Source: Shinella curvata
GTDB taxonomy: Bacteria > Pseudomonadota > Alphaproteobacteria > Rhizobiales > Rhizobiaceae
NCBI RefSeq assembly: GCF_022899935.1
Contig: NZ_JALJCJ010000009.1
Span: forward strand, 62,001-126,000
Direction: 5' to 3'
Length of the DNA stretch: 64,000 bases
In this document: in pieces, positions 58,385 through 64,000 of the stretch
How the letters are laid out: each line of letters begins with the position of its first letter
Numbering within the stretch: position 1 is the first letter of the stretch
Notes under the pieces: generated by a model
Seen by the model: only the letters and a program-made list of their open reading frames with translations
What the model was told of the DNA's origin: nothing
Databases searched by the model: none
Program-made: the position numbers and the translations under genes

Positions 58385-60718
58385 CTATAGCAGTTTGTCG
58401 AGCGTGATCGGCAGGTCGCGCACGCGCTTGCCCGTCGCATTGTAGATGGCGTTGGCGACGGCAGCACCAGTCCCTGTGATCCCAATTTCCCCGATACCGT
58501 GGGCACCCATCGGCGCATGGGGATCCGGAATATCAGTCCAAATCACATCGATCTCCGGGACATCCATGTGGACCGGGACATGGTATTCGGCGAGGCTAGG
58601 GTTCATCACGCGCCCCTTGCGCTCGTCGAACTGGGTATCCTCCATCAAAGCAAGACCGAGACCCATGATGATGCCGCCGCGGAACTGGCTGGTCGCGGTC
58701 TTCGGGTTGAGAATGCGGCCGCAGTCGAACGAACCCAAGAAACGCGTGACGCGCGGCTCACCGGTGACCTTGTTGACCTTTACCTCGCAGAACATGGCGC
58801 TGTGGCTGTGCATCGACCAATGCATGGTTTCCAGCGGCTGCGGGGGCTGCGCTTCAACCGTCACCTTGTCGCGCTGCGCGCGGGCCAGAAGCGACTGATA
58901 GGTCTCGTGCCGCTCGGGTTCGTCGAGCTTGCATAGGCCACCGTTTCGGCTGCCGACGTCTTTGGCTTTCAGGCCGGCGAGCGGAGAGTCGTTGCCGGCA
59001 ATCCGCAGCAGTTCTTCGATCAACGCGTTGTGGGCAGCAATCACGGAAGCACCGATCGCAGCCGTCTGCTGCGAGCCGCCCGCCATGATCACGCCGGGCA
59101 GGGTGGAATCGCCGTAGTTGAAGGTAATGGCATCCATCGGCAGGCCGAGACGGTCGGCCGTAACCTGGGTCTGCACAGTCGAGGTCCCCATGCCCATTTC
59201 ATGCACGGCGATATCGACTATCGCCTTTCCTTCCCTGGTAAGGGTAATCCGAGCGGCCCCGCCGGGCATGCGGTAGTAGGGATAGGTCCCTGTGGCACAG
59301 CCCATGCCGATTAGCCATTCTCCGTCGCTGACACTGCGTGGTTTCGGATTGCGACGGCTCCAGCCGAACCGCTCGGCGCCCGCCCGATATGCCTCAACGA
59401 TGTGGCGCGAGGAAAACGGCAGGCCGGAGATCGGATCCTTCTCCGGCTCATTGCGGACGCGCAATTCGATCGGATCCATGCCAAGCTTTTCCGCCAGTTC
59501 GTCCATGGCGCATTCGAGCGCAAACGTGCCGACGGCCTCGCCGGGCGCGCGCATGAACGTATTGCCGAGCATGTCGAGTTCGACCTTCTGGACGTCGAGC
59601 AAGACGTTCTCCGCAGCGTACGCGCTGCGGGTCGGGAGAATGAAGGGTTCCGGCATGGCGTTATGCGGGGTTTTCACGGTCACGCCGGTATGGATGAGCG
59701 CGGTCAGTTTTCCCTCTTGATCGGCGCCGAGGGCGACGCGTTGCTCCGTCGGCGAGCGGCCCCCAACGAGACGGAATACGCCTTCACGGGACAGGACAAT
59801 CCGCACCGGCCGGCCGGCGAGCTTTGCGCCAGCCGCGGCAAGGATGTGATGCTGCCACATCGACTTGCTGCCGAATCCGCCGCCGACGAAAGGCGAGGTC
59901 ACCACGACCTGCTTTTCATCGAGGCCGAAGACCTGCGCCATCGACCAGGCGGTGTGGGCCACGAGTTGCTGAGCATCGTGCATGCGCAGCGTATCGCCCT
60001 GCCAGGCGACGGTTAGACCGTGAAGCTCGATCGGATTGTGATTGTGCCGTGGTGTCGTATAGGTCGCATCGATCTTGAACGCTGCATCCTGCAGAGCTTT
60101 CTCCGCATCGCCGATCTCGTCATGCAACGGCTGCCCCATGAATTCGGCGGTGTCCGTGCCACGATCCCGGGCTTCAGCAAATGCAATGTCTGCATGCTCC
60201 ACTTCATAGCCGACCCTGATGAGAGATTTGGCGTGATCAGCCTGTTCCTGCGTTTCGGCCAGAACCAGTGCGATGGGCTGCCCATTCCAGTGAATCCTGT
60301 CGTCCTGCATGACGGGCAGCTTGTCTCCGCCTGCGGCTTTGGCGCCTGACAGAAACAGGGGCGGTGGCTGCATGCGCGGGGCATTTCTGAAGGTCATCAC
60401 CAGCACGACGCCTGGTGCCGCTTCCGCGTCCGCAGTGTCGAGGCTGGAAAGCCGGCCTTTGGCGATCGTGCTGTAGGCAAGAGCGGCATAGACCATGCCC
60501 TCCATCGGGAATTCGGCCGCGAAAGGCGCTTTGCCCGAGACTTTCAGCGGGCCATCGATCCGGGACACAGGTCGCCCGACATGGCCGTGCCGTTCGCGGA
60601 TGAGCGGATCCGGTTCACCACCGGGGATCCAGCTATCCGGTGCCATCGCAATGGCTTTGGCCATGCCAGCCTGGAAAAGGCCCTGAGCGGTCTGTTTGGC
60701 GTTTTCAAGAATGCTCAT
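58385..60718 (-). CDS. Xanthine dehydrogenase family Moco subunit (PaoC-like)
   Basis: A 777-residue molybdenum-binding large subunit. HGHVGRPVSRIDGPLKVSGK at the start, VVTSPFVGGGFGSKSMWQHH (Moco contact), RAPGEAVGTFALECAMDEL, and the C-terminal catalytic-Glu region MGAHGIGEIGITGTGAAVAN match the PaoC/YagR branch, which oxidises aldehydes, rather than purine-specific XdhB. No signal peptide. Start at 60718 with GGAGG, overlapping the FAD subunit stop (ATGA). Last gene of the three-gene operon 62204-58385. Confidence 0.94.
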   Translation of the reverse strand: MSILENAKQTAQGLFQAGMAKAIAMAPDSWIPGGEPDPLIRERHGHVGRPVSRIDGPLKVSGKAPFAAEFPMEGMVYAALAYSTIAKGRLSSLDTADAEAAPGVVLVMTFRNAPRMQPPPLFLSGAKAAGGDKLPVMQDDRIHWNGQPIALVLAETQEQADHAKSLIRVGYEVEHADIAFAEARDRGTDTAEFMGQPLHDEIGDAEKALQDAAFKIDATYTTPRHNHNPIELHGLTVAWQGDTLRMHDAQQLVAHTAWSMAQVFGLDEKQVVVTSPFVGGGFGSKSMWQHHILAAAGAKLAGRPVRIVLSREGVFRLVGGRSPTEQRVALGADQEGKLTALIHTGVTVKTPHNAMPEPFILPTRSAYAAENVLLDVQKVELDMLGNTFMRAPGEAVGTFALECAMDELAEKLGMDPIELRVRNEPEKDPISGLPFSSRHIVEAYRAGAERFGWSRRNPKPRSVSDGEWLIGMGCATGTYPYYRMPGGAARITLTREGKAIVDIAVHEMGMGTSTVQTQVTADRLGLPMDAITFNYGDSTLPGVIMAGGSQQTAAIGASVIAAHNALIEELLRIAGNDSPLAGLKAKDVGSRNGGLCKLDEPERHETYQSLLARAQRDKVTVEAQPPQPLETMHWSMHSHSAMFCEVKVNKVTGEPRVTRFLGSFDCGRILNPKTATSQFRGGIIMGLGLALMEDTQFDERKGRVMNPSLAEYHVPVHMDVPEIDVIWTDIPDPHAPMGAHGIGEIGITGTGAAVANAIYNATGKRVRDLPITLDKLL

Positions 60719-61701
60719 ACCGCACCTCCGGAAAGTTCTGTCAGCACCGAGACGATGGTGCGTCGGGCAAGTTCGACTTTGAACGCATTGCCTTCGAAAG
60801 TTCGTGCAGCAGCCAGTTCCGCCTCGGCCGCAGCAAGGAATGCGGCTTCGCCGGCAGGCTTTCCACGAAGAGCGGCTTCCGCTCGTTCCGCCCGCCACGG
60901 CTTGTGCGCCACGCCGCCGAGCGCGATCCGCACGTCCCGGACATTGCCGTTCTCGATTTCCAGCGCGGCCGCAACGGAGACCAGCGCAAAGGCATAGCTC
61001 GCGCGATCACGAACCTTGCGATAGGTGGAGTTGGCCGCGATGGAGGATGCCGGCAGTTCGATCGCGGTTATCAGGTCGCCTGGCTGCAGCATGGTTTCGA
61101 TATCGGGCCGATCCCCCGGAAGCCGGTGGAAATCCTTGATCGGGAGGCTGCGCGATCCGTCGCTTCCCTCGATATGCACCATCGCATCGAGAGCGGTCAG
61201 AGCCACGCACATGTCGGACGGATGGACAGCGATACAGGCATCCGATGCTCCCAGGATCGCATGACTGCGGTTAAATCCGGAAAGTGCATCGCAGCCGTCT
61301 CCTGGTGCCCGCTTGTTACAGTGCGATCCTTCGCCATCGTAGAAATAGGTGCAACGGGTTCGCTGCATCAGATTGCCGCCGACCGTCGCCATGTTGCGGA
61401 TCTGTGCCGAGGCACCGGCAACGATTGCCCGTGTCAACGCCGGATAGCGCGAGCGGATAAGGGGGTGTTCCGTGACAGCCGTGTTGCGGGCGGCCGCGCC
61501 GATCATCACGCCGCCGTCCCTCGTTTCGGTGATCTCGGACGACAGTCCGGTAACGTCGACGAGGCCTGTCGGGCGCTCGATCGTCTCGCGCATGAGATCG
61601 ACCAGATTGGTGCCGCCGCCGAGGAATTTGGTGCCGCCGAGCGCGCCCTTTGCGATGGCATCCTGCACATCCGATGCCCGGGCATAGCTGAAGGGGATCA
61701 T
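60715..61701 (-). CDS. Xanthine dehydrogenase family FAD subunit (PaoB-like)
   Basis: A 328-residue FAD-binding subunit. MIPFSYARASDVQDAIAKGA, KFLGGGTNLVDLMRE and ATVGGNLMQRTRCTYFYDGE carry the FAD site. The inserted segment RCTYFYDGEGSHCNKRAPGDGC places Cys residues for an extra [4Fe-4S] cluster, a hallmark of PaoB and 4-hydroxybenzoyl-CoA reductase-like subunits. It passes electrons between the Fe-S and Moco subunits. Overlaps both neighbours by 4 bases. Confidence 0.94.
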   Translation of the reverse strand: MIPFSYARASDVQDAIAKGALGGTKFLGGGTNLVDLMRETIERPTGLVDVTGLSSEITETRDGGVMIGAAARNTAVTEHPLIRSRYPALTRAIVAGASAQIRNMATVGGNLMQRTRCTYFYDGEGSHCNKRAPGDGCDALSGFNRSHAILGASDACIAVHPSDMCVALTALDAMVHIEGSDGSRSLPIKDFHRLPGDRPDIETMLQPGDLITAIELPASSIAANSTYRKVRDRASYAFALVSVAAALEIENGNVRDVRIALGGVAHKPWRAERAEAALRGKPAGEAAFLAAAEAELAAARTFEGNAFKVELARRTIVSVLTELSGGAV

Positions 61702-62204
61702 TCGGCAGCCTCCTTCAGCGTTTCGTTGATGGCGTCGATGATGCCGTTATAGGCACCGCATCGACAGAGATTGCCGCTCATGCGTTCGCGCATCTCGTCA
61801 TGGCTGAAGTCGATCACGTTGGAGTTCAGATCCGAGGTGACATGGCTCGGCACGCCTCGACGGACTTCCTCGACCATCGCGACGGCGGAACAGATCTGAC
61901 CGGGCGTACAGTATCCGCACTGGAACCCGTCATGCTCCACGAAGGCCTGCTGCAGCGGATGCAGAGCTCCCGGCTCTCCAAGCCCCTCGATTGTCGTTAT
62001 CGAGCGGCCGTCGAACTGGACGGCGAGCGACAGGCAGGACAGCATGCGTTCTCCATCGACAAGAACGGTACAGGCGCCGCAGGCACCTTGATTGCAGCCC
62101 TTCTTCGTGCCGTGAAGGTGGAGGCCGTCTCGCAGCAGATCGAGCAGCGAGACGCGCGGATCATCGGGCACCTGGACAGCGTTACCATTGACGGAAATGC
62201 TCAT
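61698..62204 (-). CDS. Xanthine dehydrogenase family [2Fe-2S] subunit (PaoA-like)
   Basis: A 168-residue subunit with both clusters: plant-ferredoxin type GCNQGACGACTVLVDG...C, and the C-terminal CGYCTPGQI...CRCGAY. It begins MSISVNGNAVQVPDDPRVSL with no twin-arginine signal, unlike E. coli PaoA, so the enzyme is predicted to stay in the cytoplasm. GGGAG precedes the ATG. First gene of the operon. No maturation factor (PaoD/XdhC) is in the window. Confidence 0.95.
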   Translation of the reverse strand: MSISVNGNAVQVPDDPRVSLLDLLRDGLHLHGTKKGCNQGACGACTVLVDGERMLSCLSLAVQFDGRSITTIEGLGEPGALHPLQQAFVEHDGFQCGYCTPGQICSAVAMVEEVRRGVPSHVTSDLNSNVIDFSHDEMRERMSGNLCRCGAYNGIIDAINETLKEAAE

Positions 62205-62284
62205 TTGCTTCTCCCGGACTGGTTATGGGCCTACGCAAGAATATTGACGCGCCGTGGATCAGCACGAAACGCCGTTCGGTGAAG

Positions 62285-64000
62285 TCAGGCTTCGATCCTG
62301 ACAGGGATGGCCTTGGAGGCCGGTGTCTTCGACAACGCGTCGTGATGATCGATCGCGTTCAACACGTTGCATTCCGGATAGTAGGCGGCGATCGTTCCGC
62401 GCGGCAGTTTGTGGGCGCGAACCTCCAGACCGGGCAGCGATCGCCGCTTGCCGTCGCCGAAATCGCTGACGAGAGCGACTTTCTGGCCTTCGCGCAGGCC
62501 GGCCGCGGCGATATCGCCCTCGCTCATCAATACGATGTCTCGCGTCCCCTCGATGCCGCGAAAGCGGTCGGAATACCCATAGATCGTCGTGTTGAACTGG
62601 TCGTTGGATCGCATCGTAACGAGACGATAGCGCCCATCGGCGTCCTCGAACGACAGCGCGTTCAGACGATGCGGCCGCGTGAATACCGCTTTCTTTTGCT
62701 CGGTATTCCAGATGCGCTCATGCGCATTGTTGCCCCGGTAGAAGCCGCCGGGCTCGAACATCCGGGCGTTATAATCCTTGAAGTCTTTCGGATAGGTCCG
62801 CTCTATGAGGTCACGGACGAGGCTATAGTCACCGGTCCACGCATCCCAAGTCAGCCGTGGATTGGGCTCGAGCACAGCCTTGGCGAGACCGGCGACGATG
62901 GCTAGCTCGCTTTTGAGATGTTTCGATGCCGGCGGGCGTTTGCCGATCGAGCCGGAGATGTGAGAGAAACTGTCCTCGGTCGTCACCGACTGATTGCCGG
63001 TCTCCTGGTCATCGCGCTCCAGCCGCGACAGGCACGGCAGGATGAACGCCTGTTTCGCCGGGAAAAGATGGCTGCGATTGAGCTTGGTCGATACCATCAC
63101 GGTCAGATCCTGAGCGGCCCAGGCGGCCTCCATCTCCTTCTGGTCGGGGACGGCGCGCACGAGATTGCCCCCAAGCGAAATGAAGGCCTTGACCTTTCCT
63201 GCCATCAGGCCCTTGACCGCATCGACGATGGTCATGCCGTCCTCGGTGGGTGGATCGAAGTCGAACAGCGCCTTCAGCTTGTCCATCGGGATGAGCTTGG
63301 TCTTTTCCGCAATGCCGACGGTGCGCTGGCCCTGCACGTTGGAATGACCGCGCACGGGACAGCAGCCGGCGCCTTCCCTGCCTATGTTGCCGCGCAGAAG
63401 AAGCAGGTTGACCAGCATCTGGATATTGAGCGACCCTTGCGAATGCTGGGTTAAACCCATGCCGTAGACGCCGATCACCCGCTCGGCTTGCACATAGATG
63501 TCGCCGGCCCTGCGGATCTGCGCTTCCGTCAGCCCGCTCTCTCGCTCGATGTCGGCCCAGGCGGTCTCCCGCACTGCGGAGACGAACGTGTCGAAGCCTG
63601 TCGTATGTTCTTCAATGAACGCGATGTCGAGAACCCGCGCGGACCCCTCCGCCACGGCCCCATCGTCCGCTTCGACAACGACCTTGCAGAGGCCGAGTAT
63701 CGCTGCAATGTCGCCACCGGCCTGCACTTGGCAATATTCGTCGGAAATTGCCGTCTCGCGTCCAGTCAGCATGTCGACCGGGCTTTGCGGATTGACGAAG
63801 GACACCAGTCCCTGCTCGATGACAGGATTGAAGGTCACGATTTTGGCGCCGCGCTTTTTGGCTTCCTGCAGCGGGTGCAGGAAGCGCGGGCTGTTGGTCC
63901 CCGGGTTCTGGCCAAAGAAGAAGAAGGCATCCGCTTTCTCCAAGTCTTCCCAGACAATCGTGCCGACCGGCGAGCCGATGACTTGGTTCAGCGCTACCGA
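62285..64000 (-). CDS. FdhF/YdeP-type molybdopterin oxidoreductase (partial, runs off right edge)
   Basis: At least 571 residues of a bis-MGD enzyme; the frame is open to base 64000, so the N-terminus with any Fe-S motif is outside. KADAFFFFGQNPGTNSPRF, GMGLTQHSQGSLNIQMLVNL, GCCPVRGHSNVQGQRTVG, and the C-terminal domain RLVTMRSNDQFNTTIYGYSD (cofactor contact) match the FdhF/YdeP oxidoreductase alpha family, whose members are formate dehydrogenase-like or acid-resistance-associated. It precedes the [2Fe-2S] subunit gene by 80 bases on the same strand. Physiological substrate unknown. Confidence 0.92.
   Translation of the reverse strand, partial: SVALNQVIGSPVGTIVWEDLEKADAFFFFGQNPGTNSPRFLHPLQEAKKRGAKIVTFNPVIEQGLVSFVNPQSPVDMLTGRETAISDEYCQVQAGGDIAAILGLCKVVVEADDGAVAEGSARVLDIAFIEEHTTGFDTFVSAVRETAWADIERESGLTEAQIRRAGDIYVQAERVIGVYGMGLTQHSQGSLNIQMLVNLLLLRGNIGREGAGCCPVRGHSNVQGQRTVGIAEKTKLIPMDKLKALFDFDPPTEDGMTIVDAVKGLMAGKVKAFISLGGNLVRAVPDQKEMEAAWAAQDLTVMVSTKLNRSHLFPAKQAFILPCLSRLERDDQETGNQSVTTEDSFSHISGSIGKRPPASKHLKSELAIVAGLAKAVLEPNPRLTWDAWTGDYSLVRDLIERTYPKDFKDYNARMFEPGGFYRGNNAHERIWNTEQKKAVFTRPHRLNALSFEDADGRYRLVTMRSNDQFNTTIYGYSDRFRGIEGTRDIVLMSEGDIAAAGLREGQKVALVSDFGDGKRRSLPGLEVRAHKLPRGTIAAYYPECNVLNAIDHHDALSKTPASKAIPVRIEA

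Noticed and set aside
1-64000. Search for CRISPR arrays, insertion sequences, integrases, rRNA and complete tRNA genes
   Set aside because: No regular direct repeats with spacers, no transposase or recombinase motifs, and no full cloverleaf sequence were seen.

Overview
The window looks like an accessory replicon or accessory chromosomal region of a Rhizobiales alphaproteobacterium, most likely Rhizobiaceae (Rhizobium, Agrobacterium or a relative). The evidence is high G+C, HWE and HisKA_2 histidine kinases, a LOV kinase, an EcfG-type general stress sigma factor with matching promoters, many DUF2934/DUF982/DUF6894/DUF4142 small proteins, and opine-style polar amino acid ABC importers. I see no rRNA, complete tRNA, CRISPR array, transposase or integrase. 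Family calls rest on reading translated sequence and motifs, not on searches.

Layout. 0-9.5 kb is signal transduction: an HWE kinase C-terminus, a GAF-HWE kinase, a PAS-LuxR regulator, a hybrid kinase with a ParD-like ribbon-helix-helix N-terminus, and a LOV blue-light kinase with its receiver, interleaved with small stress genes (BON, CsbD). 9.7-15.9 kb is a TetR-controlled efflux locus (TetR with a decayed methyltransferase gene behind it, a thioredoxin-reductase-like flavoprotein, RND adaptor and pump). 16-21.7 kb holds small and partly decayed genes: an SDR, an orphan BrnA antitoxin, a low-affinity iron permease-like protein, DUF2200, a truncated HWE kinase and a frameshifted NTF2-like gene.

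21.8-40.2 kb is a catabolic island. A FrlD-like sugar kinase, FrlB-like SIS deglycase and FrlC-like epimerase point to uptake and breakdown of fructosyl-amino acids (Amadori compounds) or a related opine-like sugar-amine. Two polar amino acid ABC importers (one with a fused permease-ATPase), an ornithine cyclodeaminase-like enzyme, three flavoenzymes and a Gfo/Idh/MocA dehydrogenase accompany them. Three local regulators (two LacI, one GntR) each have palindromes upstream of nearby operons: GAGAACGTTCTC at four promoters, GAGACCGGTCTC at one, and an 18-bp A/T-rich palindrome before the SIS gene.

40.5-58.3 kb is a general-stress-response island. It carries an EcfG-type sigma factor, a small NepR-like protein, a receiver protein whose C-terminus resembles sigma region 2, and targets: glgA, treZ, two YciE/YciF ferritin-like proteins, NDH-2, DUF4142 proteins, a KGG-repeat protein and a 24-residue membrane peptide. 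About a dozen sequences of the form GGAAC-N16/17-(G/C)GTT lie just upstream of these genes, and two more lie upstream of the LOV kinase and the iron permease-like gene. A RelB/DinJ-RelE/ParE type toxin-antitoxin pair follows at 57 kb.

58.4-64 kb encodes a PaoABC-type molybdenum hydroxylase ([2Fe-2S], FAD and Moco subunits in one operon) next to an FdhF/YdeP-type molybdopterin oxidoreductase that runs off the right edge.
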